Source: Paenibacillus barcinonensis (lineage in GTDB: Bacteria > Bacillota > Bacilli > Paenibacillales > Paenibacillaceae). Taken from it: 64,000 bases of DNA. Made by a program: the position numbers and the translations under genes. Positions 17,071 to 25,800 of the stretch are shown in pieces. The notes under the pieces were generated by a model. The model did not search any database, was not told the DNA's origin, and worked only from the letters and a program-made list of their open reading frames with translations. The stretch is from NCBI RefSeq assembly GCF_003217495.1, contig NZ_QJSW01000001.1, positions 1 through 64,000 of the forward strand. The letters run 5' to 3'. Each line of letters starts with the position of its first letter. The first letter of the stretch is position 1.

Positions 17071-17913
17071 TTACCACTCCATTTCAATGAAAGCGGCATC
17101 ATCTTCCAAGCCGCCCGTATGGACGGCATCCAGCAGCACCTGAATATGTTCATCTGGAATGTACGTATTAATGGCATCCAGATCATTCAATCCATCTGTA
17201 TACAATTGAAGGCGACAGACATCATGAGCCGGCGCTTTTGTCTCAAAAATATGAGGTTTCCCGCCTATAGGCCCTCCGCGTGTTGACCATCGTTCATTGG
17301 TGCTGCAATGCTTCTGAAACTGCTCCGACTGTTCCTGACCGTTGCACCAGAGCCGAATTCTGGAATCACCCTGCCAAGCGAGCCATACCTTGCTTTTACG
17401 TGCATTCGAGTTCAGCTCAATGCGTCCACATATATACATGGCCTGACTTCCCTGGCTCCGCTTCTCCATTAATACCTCACGCAGCAGCAGCGGAGAGCTA
17501 TCCAAAGGCTGCAATTGTTCTAGCTGTCTGGAAGCCGCATCTGTTATTTCATGAAGATAGCTCTCAATGCCCTCAGCAGTCGGACTCGAGGTCATTTCCA
17601 GCCATTCCAGCAAAGCGTTGCCTAGGAAACGTGCTGCAAAATCCCCAAGATAACTCATGCCAACTCCATCGCACAATACAAAATTACATATATTCCCATG
17701 CATGCGAATTGCAACATAGTCTTGACCTGCATCACCTTGATGCACCGTCTCCGCCGCCCGACCGTATCCATATCTACATTTCAGCCTACCTTGATAACGT
17801 GCTAAAGGCTGCTCGCCGGTTTGCTCGCTTACATAGCAAAAATGTTCATGCCTCTGTTTGGCATGACCTGCCCGATCACTGGCAGACATTGTAGCCATAC
17901 GCATTGCTCGCAT
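17071..17913 (-). CDS. PP2C-family protein phosphatase of the T7SS locus
   Basis: A 280-aa Ser/Thr phosphatase of the PPM/PP2C type. Metal-binding motifs are intact: GQDYVAIR, LCDGVGMSYLGD (DGxG), WQGDSRIRLW (GDSR), QLYTDGLND (DG) and EDDAAFIEM (final DD). It should remove phosphates placed by the kinase two genes upstream. It follows the VWA gene by 10 bp and is the last gene of the apparent operon kinase-VWA-PP2C. The first 40 residues are not conserved and may be an extension; an internal ATG at about residue 6 or 9 is possible. Linkage with T7SS genes is the notable point. Confidence 0.85.
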   Translation of the reverse strand: MRAMRMATMSASDRAGHAKQRHEHFCYVSEQTGEQPLARYQGRLKCRYGYGRAAETVHQGDAGQDYVAIRMHGNICNFVLCDGVGMSYLGDFAARFLGNALLEWLEMTSSPTAEGIESYLHEITDAASRQLEQLQPLDSSPLLLREVLMEKRSQGSQAMYICGRIELNSNARKSKVWLAWQGDSRIRLWCNGQEQSEQFQKHCSTNERWSTRGGPIGGKPHIFETKAPAHDVCRLQLYTDGLNDLDAINTYIPDEHIQVLLDAVHTGGLEDDAAFIEMEW

Positions 17914-17923
17914 GATTCCCCTC

Positions 17924-18676
17924 CTATCTTACAGGTGTCGCAGCAGACATCTGGAATCCAATGGACACCAGTTCTGCACAAGTACCAGGCAGCATCATGA
18001 GTGCTCCCGGTGCAAGTAAATAATCGGCCTCCACCAACATTTCACGATAGCTTTCAGGCAGCACGGAGGACATATTGCGCAGCTTCTCACCATGCTCATC
18101 CTGAAGAATGGTTTCTGGAGAGATGCCCTTCCAGCGTCTTGGTTCTGTAATAGGTCCTTCCAGCAGATGATCACTGATAAAAATATTTTCCACCAGAACG
18201 TTGCCATCCGGCACACTCATGCCCATAATGCGTTTCGCAATCGGCTCCGGGTCTTCACCAGTTGCAACGCCGTCTGTCATATGACATACGAGTGGCGCAG
18301 GGCAGTCCTGCATGTTCGGTATTTCTGCCTGCAAAATTTTCTCTGCCTGCAGAAAGGCTTTCGCAGAATCCGAGAAGCGCCTTGGTGTCAAATCAGGCAA
18401 CGAGCCCACCGCGGCAATCTCGTCTATTCCTTTAATGCCGTTTAACACATCATATACATCATCGCTATATGCCAAAATAGCAATTCGATATCGCGGCGTC
18501 AGCCGATTCCCTTTCGTTGAGCGGAACACCATCTGCCGAATCGCCAAAGATAAAGCATCATATACGATGTCAATGCGCCGCCGATTATCCAGAACCATGT
18601 TCATCGAGGCGCTAATATCAATTAAATAGATAATAAGTGCGGGTGTACGCTGTGATGCTTGAATTGTGTAGTTCAT
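17924..18676 (-). CDS. VWA-domain (TerY-like) protein of the T7SS locus
   Basis: A 250-aa von Willebrand factor A domain protein with an apparently complete MIDAS: IYLIDISASMN (DxSxS), the region VCHMTDGVAT (TDG), and a Thr candidate between them. The fold runs from residue about 12 to 200. There is no signal peptide, so it is cytosolic. In TerY-P systems a VWA protein, a PP2C phosphatase and a kinase occur together, as here. It sits 34 bp from the kinase gene and 10 bp from the phosphatase gene. A scaffold or substrate role is inferred. Confidence 0.85.
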   Translation of the reverse strand: MNYTIQASQRTPALIIYLIDISASMNMVLDNRRRIDIVYDALSLAIRQMVFRSTKGNRLTPRYRIAILAYSDDVYDVLNGIKGIDEIAAVGSLPDLTPRRFSDSAKAFLQAEKILQAEIPNMQDCPAPLVCHMTDGVATGEDPEPIAKRIMGMSVPDGNVLVENIFISDHLLEGPITEPRRWKGISPETILQDEHGEKLRNMSSVLPESYREMLVEADYLLAPGALMMLPGTCAELVSIGFQMSAATPVR

Positions 18677-18710
18677 CTAGAGTGTGTCACCTCTATTTTC
18701 TAATATAAAG

Positions 18711-20762
18711 TTACAGATCAGGTAGCACATACTTGGAATTGCCCAAAAATTTGTTGATTGCACTCATCCGTGCAGCCACTTTTCCTACACCCTTGAAGTA
18801 TGATGCGTCGGTATTATACAGATTTTTGAAATCCCGGGCATACGAAAGGGCATTATCCGTTTTTCTGCCTTTTTGTGCGTTATAAGCCTTGTTATAATGT
18901 GCGATCAGCGTTACCACGTTTTGTGCACGCTTTTTCTTGAGTGCTTCCTTCTGAGCAAGCTCTTGCTTTCGCTTCGCTTCAGCCTCGGCCTTTTGTTTGG
19001 CGATTTTAGCATCATTTTCTTTTTTCCAAACGAGATAGGCTTCATATTTCGCCTGCTGATCGTATTTTTCCTGCAATGCCTTTCTTGCCGCTTCCTTCTG
19101 CTGCTGCTCCTGCTTCGCCAGGAGAGCTTCATATTTGGCCTGCTTATCATACTTTTCTTGCAACGCCTTGCGCTCTTCTTCTTTTTTCTTCGCTTCCGCT
19201 TCCTCTTGCTTGGCTTGCGCAAGCTTCTTCTGTTCCTCGGCTTTAAGCTTCGCAGCCTCATCGGCCTTTTGCTTGTCATGCTCCTCCTGCTGGAGCTTGG
19301 CAGCAGCGGCCTGCTCGGCAGCCTTCGCTTCAGCGAGACGCGTAGCCTCCTGCTGTTTTACCTCAGCCTGATCCGCAAGAATCTTAACGGTAGGCACTCC
19401 CCCGACCAGCAGCACAATAATCACCGCTGAAGAGATCATAAATTTTTTGGAGCGGTAGAAAGGAATCGGTACCGGCTCTGTGCTTTCCTTGTTCCCGTGA
19501 ATCCGTTCTTCCAGCTCCTTGATCGCTGCCTCCACTTCCATCTGCATCGCACTGTTGCTTGGAATGAAATGATACAGCGAGCGGTATACCTCCAGTGCAG
19601 CAGCCGGTTTGTGTTCATCCTCCAATGCTCTGGCTTGAAGAAACAAACGATTCACCACAGCTTCCTGTTCTGGAGCTTGTTTTGCGCCGGACAAGTCCGC
19701 GGTGGTCTCACCGTCATTATCCGACTGTGCCGCATTACGCGCAGTTCCCATGTGCGAATGGGCTTCTGACAAATGCTCTGCATCCTCTTGCATTTCGACA
19801 GGTGAAGCCAATAGCGCATCCGCCTGCTCTGTATCTGCCGAGGCAAGAGCAATGTACCATTCACCAAATGTTGGACAGCTGCTTAGATCATGACTTTCCC
19901 AAGCCCGGATGAAAAGATCCGATAATTTGGAGCCCCAGCGTTTCTCCAAAGAACTCCGCATGGCAAAATATCGCTCACTGGAAGTCTGCATCTCATGCTG
20001 ATCAAAGTAGCTTTCTCCCCATGCCTTTTCGACGATAACCGGGTCTGACCAGCACAACATCTCGGCAATAATGACAGCACCAGCAAACCTGTCGGCGTAG
20101 GAGCTCCACAGACCGCTGTGCACCGTGCGATGGGCAGCATAACCGGGTGAACCCGCAAGCAGCGCATCTGGCCGATCCATCTTCGAACCATACATCTGCT
20201 CCACATCAACGAGTTCAACCGCGGAAGTCAGCTCCGAGTTCTGCACTTCGGAAAAAAACGGAATCATTACATTGGGCGCAGACATATCGCAATGTGCCAG
20301 TCCGCGCTGCTCCATCGCAGAACCTGTTCCGGCAAGTGCTCTTGCCAGCCTCAGGCTTTCCTCCGATGTCAGCTGTTTTTGGTCACTGATCACATCGAAC
20401 CAGGTAAGCCCCTGTACCCATGGCATCAGCACTGCATACAGCAGATCAGGATGTTCTCCAATAAGCGCTCCGTTTCTTTCCGGAGTGAGCACTTCACGTC
20501 TGCATACTTGCAGCCCCGGCAGTTCACTATATGGCTCCATATGCTCAGACTGGTATACCATCGCCGGGATACGAAATTTCGGAAAAAACACTTTTAGTGC
20601 TTTGGCCCCATATACGGAGCCGTCGCGGGGAATTAACTGATAAACTATCCCTTGCCTCCCGGCTTGGGCATAAGCAAGCCCCGGAGCGGCCGGATGCTGC
20701 CCAATCGTATAAGCAATGTCATTGATTACCACTTCATCCCCGGGATTCGGTTGAAAAGACAT
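18711..20762 (-). CDS. Membrane-anchored Ser/Thr kinase-like protein with long coiled coil (EssB-like topology)
   Basis: A 683-aa protein in the T7SS locus. Residues about 1-310 form a protein-kinase-like domain with GAKALKVFF (Lys), AHCDMSAPNVMIP (HxDxxxxN catalytic loop), VELVDVEQM (D of DFG as DVE) and SPGYAAH in the activation segment. A TPR-like helical segment follows (LEVYRSLYHFIPSN). One TM lies near residues 440-460 (SAVIIVLLVGGVPTVKIL), preceded by Lys residues, so the C-terminus is outside. A roughly 150-residue Lys/Glu/Ala coiled coil follows, with a duplicated ALQEKYDxQAKYEA, then a 60-residue C-terminal domain. EssB/YukC has the same order (pseudokinase, TM, outer domain), but here kinase residues are retained. 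ATG 20762 has GAGGG upstream. Confidence 0.8.
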   Translation of the reverse strand: MSFQPNPGDEVVINDIAYTIGQHPAAPGLAYAQAGRQGIVYQLIPRDGSVYGAKALKVFFPKFRIPAMVYQSEHMEPYSELPGLQVCRREVLTPERNGALIGEHPDLLYAVLMPWVQGLTWFDVISDQKQLTSEESLRLARALAGTGSAMEQRGLAHCDMSAPNVMIPFFSEVQNSELTSAVELVDVEQMYGSKMDRPDALLAGSPGYAAHRTVHSGLWSSYADRFAGAVIIAEMLCWSDPVIVEKAWGESYFDQHEMQTSSERYFAMRSSLEKRWGSKLSDLFIRAWESHDLSSCPTFGEWYIALASADTEQADALLASPVEMQEDAEHLSEAHSHMGTARNAAQSDNDGETTADLSGAKQAPEQEAVVNRLFLQARALEDEHKPAAALEVYRSLYHFIPSNSAMQMEVEAAIKELEERIHGNKESTEPVPIPFYRSKKFMISSAVIIVLLVGGVPTVKILADQAEVKQQEATRLAEAKAAEQAAAAKLQQEEHDKQKADEAAKLKAEEQKKLAQAKQEEAEAKKKEEERKALQEKYDKQAKYEALLAKQEQQQKEAARKALQEKYDQQAKYEAYLVWKKENDAKIAKQKAEAEAKRKQELAQKEALKKKRAQNVVTLIAHYNKAYNAQKGRKTDNALSYARDFKNLYNTDASYFKGVGKVAARMSAINKFLGNSKYVLPDL

Positions 20763-20800
20763 GCGTATCCCTCTCTTTGTCTTTGTGTCATAGTTGCAAC

Positions 20801-20827
20801 AAAAACCGGGCGTAAATACACCCGGTT
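20801..20827 (-). terminator. Terminator after esxA
   Basis: On the minus strand AACCGGG-TGTATTTACG-CCCGGTT is followed by TTTG. It stands 115 nt past the esxA stop and 39 nt before the kinase start. It would limit readthrough and favour a short, abundant esxA transcript. Confidence 0.75.
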
Positions 20828-20941
20828 TCGCTGTAATTGTACAATCCCTGTTCTTGATAAATTGCACAACCTTGTTGTTGCTGCCCACATAAATTCAGGG
20901 CGATTGCATTATTCTCATCGTCCTGATCTATGTACAGCAGA

Positions 20942-21217
20942 TTAACGAGCTTGGTCTGCAGTGCGGAATTTGGTCGCAATTGCTGACAGCTCTGCGCTGA
21001 TGCTGTTGAGTGTTTGAACGAAAGACTGCATTTGTTTGCTGGCTTCCTGGAACTCCTGGAAGAAGCGTTGCTTCGTCATACCTTCCCATTGACCTTCCAT
21101 GCTAGTAATGGATTGAGTCAAAGTAGATACGATCTGCTGACTTTGCTCTCCACTTTGCTTGAATTGGTTGGACACTTGATCCAGTTGCTCCGGGGTAACT
21201 AAAATACGTCCTGCCAT
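20942..21217 (-). CDS. esxA: WXG100 family protein (EsxA/ESAT-6-like)
   Basis: A 91-aa ESAT-6-like secreted helical hairpin. The WXG motif is WEG (SMEGQWEGMTKQRF, near residue 43), with helices on both sides. The length is typical of WXG100. It is the likely T7SS substrate or structural partner exported by EssC. The start ATG 21217 has a very strong AAGGAGG 8-9 nt upstream; a longer frame to 21262 lacks a site. It has its own promoter (21263-21291) and terminator, unlike the surrounding genes, which fits high expression. Confidence 0.93.
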   Translation of the reverse strand: MAGRILVTPEQLDQVSNQFKQSGEQSQQIVSTLTQSITSMEGQWEGMTKQRFFQEFQEASKQMQSFVQTLNSISAELSAIATKFRTADQAR

Positions 21218-21262
21218 TGTTAAATTCCTCCTTGATGTGTGCAATTGTTTTGGTTTGTTCAA

Positions 21263-21291
21263 ATTGTACTATACAAGGATCAATCGGACAA
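21263..21291 (-). promoter_or_regulatory. Candidate promoter of esxA
   Basis: On the minus strand TTGTCC (-35) and TACAAT (-10) stand 17 nt apart, in the 184-bp gap between the WXG-like gene and esxA. The -10 box is about 45 nt upstream of the start. Confidence 0.6.
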
Positions 21292-21401
21292 AAGCCGAAG
21301 GACCTAATCCTATTTACCCCATTTTTAGCGTATGAAACTTCAACTAACAGCCTATTTACAATTAAATTCACTTTCTGCTGTACCTTCGCTTCACAGTATA
21401 C

Positions 21402-21950
21402 TTAGGAAACTACAGGTTCAGTTCCTCTTCTGTCCCGAAAGGAAGGATCTCTGAATCTCCAGGCGACAGGCTCAGGCTGCATCGCCTGAACAAGAGTAGC
21501 AGGAGAGCCGTCAGGCGGGGCTGTATCCTGTATTCGATACACTGCCGCCATTGCGGAAAGGGGATCGGATACAACAGCTACATCAGCCGCATGCGCAGGC
21601 AGGATTTCGCCCGCACTGCTGCTTTGAAGAACATTCAGCATGTTGACTGCATTACCATAGGCAACATTGACATGACTCAGCACGGAACGATATTCCATAT
21701 CTACTTGTTGGAACAACAATGCCTTGCGACCTAACTGTACACTTAAGTCCATCAATCGAAGCAGAGCATCTTCACCCAGACGTTTACTACGCTCCCATTC
21801 GCTCATCACCGCCGCACGGGATTCGATATCCCAATCCAGCGAATGAATTGCCTGATCCAACACTGCCATTTTTTGCTGTATTTGCTCCGCTGCATACTGA
21901 ATTTGCCTGCTCAGTGCCCGAAGCACATCCGGTTCCACACGAATGCGCAT
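21402..21950 (-). CDS. WXG100-like protein with C-terminal extension
   Basis: A 182-aa protein. Residues 1-95 form a WXG100-like helical hairpin (RVEPDVLRALSRQIQYAAEQIQ, turn LDWDIESRAAV with W-D-I in place of WXG, then a second helix with LLRLMDLSVQLGRKALLFQQVD). The remaining 85 residues are Ala/Pro-rich and probably disordered. It may be the partner of EsxA or a second substrate. It lies 6 bp after the EspG-like gene and is co-transcribed with it. The assignment rests on fold pattern and location, not a clear family match. Confidence 0.7.
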   Translation of the reverse strand: MRIRVEPDVLRALSRQIQYAAEQIQQKMAVLDQAIHSLDWDIESRAAVMSEWERSKRLGEDALLRLMDLSVQLGRKALLFQQVDMEYRSVLSHVNVAYGNAVNMLNVLQSSSAGEILPAHAADVAVVSDPLSAMAAVYRIQDTAPPDGSPATLVQAMQPEPVAWRFRDPSFRDRRGTEPVVS

Positions 21951-21956
21951 TTACCA

Positions 21957-22787
21957 TCACCTTTCCTCTTCCCCTGCAGGCTGTTTAAGCCAGTCCAGCA
22001 GCATTTCGTGAAACTGTTCTTTTGTTGTGAGCGCTGCAACAAGCCAATCATCCGAAGCTGTTGTGCTCATACGGAATAACCAGTTAGAAGCAGGACTAGC
22101 GGTAAATGCGGCCGATTGTGACCGCCATCCCTCCTGTCCCCATACGAGTAACCTCAGCTCTCCGTCCGATTGCCTACTCTTCAGACAACGGGCCAGTGCA
22201 AGCGAGCCTTCTGGATCACTTGTTTCCTGTGAGAGCTCATCTGCCACAGACTGTACCTCACAGCTCTCAAGCCCGCTCATCACATCGTAAAACTTTTTCT
22301 TGGAACACATTAATGCCGGCTTCTCCGCTGGAGAATGACCACTCCAGTTCATCCGCTCAATGAGGATATCAATAGCTTCACGTACATTCCCCAGATCACG
22401 AAGACGGAATGAATCCGGAGCATCCGAAGCCCGGCTGACTTCAACAACCCGTTCATCCGTACAGTGAATATAACTTTCATGCGACTTGCCACAAACGGTA
22501 TAGCGGAGCCAGCATGCTCTGTCCGACAATCCTGCTATAGCTACTCTGGAAAAAACGGTTGGAGTCATGATCAGCTCATTGGTATCTTGATCCTGAATCA
22601 AGTAGCCTTTGTCCAGCAAGGCGGTTTTAACATGCTCCCACTCCCTGGCAATCTCCTCTGCCATATAACCGCGAAACGGGTCTTCCACCCCCAGCAGCCG
22701 ATCAGAACCGAGTATGCCTGCAAGGAAAAACAGTTCCTTAATTTGCAGTGTGACTACCTTTTGCTTAGAATCATGAACCGTCAACAT
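21957..22787 (-). CDS. T7SS-associated protein, possible EspG-like chaperone
   Basis: A 276-aa cytosolic protein with no signal peptide or membrane segment. I do not recognise a firm family. Its layout recalls mycobacterial EspG: an N-terminal helix-strand winged-helix-like part (LFFLAGILGSDRLLGVEDPF, then TALLDKGYLIQDQDTNELIM), a short linker (TPTVFSRVAIAGLSDRACWL), a strand pair with a charged turn (SYIHCTDERVVEVSRA), a helix (NVREAIDILIER), and then a second alpha/beta half ending in LLVWGQEGW and a C-terminal helix. EspG binds PE/PPE-type substrates in ESX systems. It sits between essC (17 bp away) and the WXG-like gene (6 bp), which fits a substrate chaperone. Confidence 0.6.
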   Translation of the reverse strand: MLTVHDSKQKVVTLQIKELFFLAGILGSDRLLGVEDPFRGYMAEEIAREWEHVKTALLDKGYLIQDQDTNELIMTPTVFSRVAIAGLSDRACWLRYTVCGKSHESYIHCTDERVVEVSRASDAPDSFRLRDLGNVREAIDILIERMNWSGHSPAEKPALMCSKKKFYDVMSGLESCEVQSVADELSQETSDPEGSLALARCLKSRQSDGELRLLVWGQEGWRSQSAAFTASPASNWLFRMSTTASDDWLVAALTTKEQFHEMLLDWLKQPAGEEER

Positions 22788-22803
22788 TATGAGCCACCTC
22801 CCC

Positions 22804-25800
22804 TCAAACTACAACATGCCATCGGTCACGAATTTCAGAAATCCAATTGTTCATTTTCCAGCTGTTATCGCATGGAACTGCACCTTTAACCCTGGAATAT
22901 TTGCGTTTTATATAATAACCCTGACCTGGGGGCAGTACCTTCAGCCCACCTGTACTGCCCCCGGATTCCGAATAGGGAATACGGAAGAACGATAGATCAT
23001 TAGGGTCCAAAGTCCCGAACAGCAATCCACTCTGAGAAGCCTTTACATCACTTACCCAATCGGAACCAAACGTCGGAAAGTCTGCAGGCACACCAGACAG
23101 GATAACATGAATGCCCCTGTCTCTTCCTTGACGAACAATGGCTCCTAGCTGATCTTTTACATTAAAGTCCGTTAGTTGCTTGGACAGTGTATCCGCATCG
23201 TCAACGACGAGCACGATGGCCGGTCCTCCCGCAATTTCCCCACGCTTCAGAACTTCATCGTACAACTCCTGAATGACAGGTGCAAGCTGTTCTTCGCGTG
23301 ATACATGTCCCCGGACATGGGGCAAACTGCTGATCTCGCCCAAGCCGCCTGAGCCATACCTCATATCAACCGTGTAGATTTGCACATCCTTGGGTGAAGC
23401 ATGATAGGCCAGAGACAACATCCAGGTTTGCAAAAATGTCGTTTTTCCGCCCTCCATCGGACTGGTTACCAAAAAGTGCGGGCCTTCACGCAGATTCAGT
23501 TCAAACGGCTCCAGATCGTCCGTAAGCAGCCCGACGGGCACATTTACGGTTGAAGTCTCCCAAGCCTTACCGAAGGAGCCTGTACTCACAAGCAGGTCCT
23601 TTAGCTTGATTTCATCTGGAAGTGGTGCAATCTGCGGGGCTTCTTCACCCGTCCAGCCTTCGCGAATTGCTGCAATGGTGCGGCGAAGTGCCGAAGATCG
23701 TTTACCCTCATCCCCTCCGCTTGAAGGCAGTGCAGCCTGAAACATCAAAGGAGGCACCTGACCTTTCACAAGACCTCTGCCGGGGGGCAGCTGACTTGGA
23801 GCCTTCGACGGCCGTCCTACAGCGTAATAGTAATCACTCGGATCAGACAACTCGAACGAAACTGCATTCGGAATGTTGCTTCTGAATTTTTCAAAAATAT
23901 CTGTTACGCGATTCGCTGTGAGCACAAAGGTGATTCCCAGACTTCCGCCTTCACGCAAAATCGTCTCTAACAGTTCATTTTCATCCGGGTAAGCGTTGCG
24001 GAACGACAGATATCCGTCAATAACCACTATAATCTGTGGCACAACCGTATGAGCCGTTCGACGATAAGCGGAAATCGTTTTAACACCTGCCTCAGAGATT
24101 ATATCCTTGCGCTGTGATGAAATTTTGACAATGTAACGGAATAACCGCTTGATCCGGTCCTCCTCCTCTGCCATCATCACACCGCCGATCTGCGGCAGCC
24201 CTGCAAAATCCTTCATCATGCGGCCCATGTCAATAATATATCCATTCCATGGCTCGGTTCGCTCTGCGCTGGCAAGAGACATGAGTAACGTCTGAACAAA
24301 CGTTGTTTTGCCAAGACCAGGCATCCCGTATACTACAAGGTGTCCTTGATCCATAGGCAATGCCAGCGGCAGCTGACGTTGATTCGGCAGGTCATCCAGC
24401 ATGCCTACGACGGGTTTGAGACCATTTGCGCCGCCATCAAGCAGAAGCTCACTCTTGGCCCCCTGCTTCCCATCATGCAAGCTCTCCAGCTCCAGCGTCT
24501 CCGGCAACGGTGGCAGCCATGGTCCAGGCAATCGCTCAATCCCCGCATCTGCAGCCGCCTTGGCCACATAATCAATAAATACCTGTAGCTGTTTAGGAAC
24601 ATCATCCCCCTTGAGCACAGCTCTTCGCTCACCCGTCAGGAGAGGCTCCCGTTTACCATTCAAACGAACCTCCATGACAGGCAGCACCGTCGTTGTGTCC
24701 TCCTGCTGGTTATACGGCGCTCCGCTCCAGGCGAATTGCATCTCTTCAAAAACTTCATCACTGCCAACCTGAAAATAACCACGTCCCGGTTTTGTAATCC
24801 AGGCAGCATTCGGAATTTTAATCATATCCCGGCTGTCTCCTTCACTCTGCACACGAAGACAGATACGAAAACGCGAGTTACTCCATATTTTATCATCCAC
24901 AACACCGGCTGGCTTCTGAGTTGCCAGGATAAGGTGAACGCCCAGCGTCCGACCGATTGCTGCGATACTGATAAGCTCATCCATGAATTCCGGCTGATCC
25001 CGCTTTAATTGAGCGAACTCATCAATAATAATCACGAGATGTGGCAACGGCTGCTCATGTCTGGAGCGCAAAATTTTGTAATACTCATCAATATGCTGCA
25101 GATTTCCAGCATCATTCAGAATTTTCTGTCTTCGGACCAGTTCCGCCCGAAGCGACACATTCGCTCGCTCGATCAGATTGCCGTCCAGATTGGTGATCGT
25201 GCCCACCACATGCGGCAGATCAACAAACGTATTGGACATACCTCCACCCTTGTAGTCGATCAGCATAAATGCAAGATCATGAGGATGAAACTCCGCAGCC
25301 AGGGAAGCAACGATCGACTGGATGACCTCACTTTTGCCTGAACCGGTCGTACCGGCAATCAAACCGTGTGGACCGTGGCCCTGCCGCTCAATTTTGTCAT
25401 GCAGATTGATGGCTATTTTCTTGCCTCCGGCTCTTACTCCCATTGGTACGGGAAGAGTATCCGGGTACCGTGTCTGTCCCCAGCGGGATACGACATCCAG
25501 ATCCTCCACACGCGTAGTGCTGAGCATATCAAACAATGGCAGCACCTGTGGAATCTCCGAAGCCGATGAACGCTTGAGACGAATCGGTGACATGTAACGG
25601 GACAATGCCTCAGCCGTCTCCCTGGAGATGACATCCGGTTTGTACGTCTGCTGAATGACATCTGCATCTTCCGTTTTTTTGATATAAAGCCCTTTGCCTT
25701 TGCCCGCCTCCATAATTAACTGACAATGCATAGGAAGCGATTGTTTGCGGTTCGCCAGTACAATCGTGCACACATCAATCTCCTGCGCAGCCTCCAGCAG

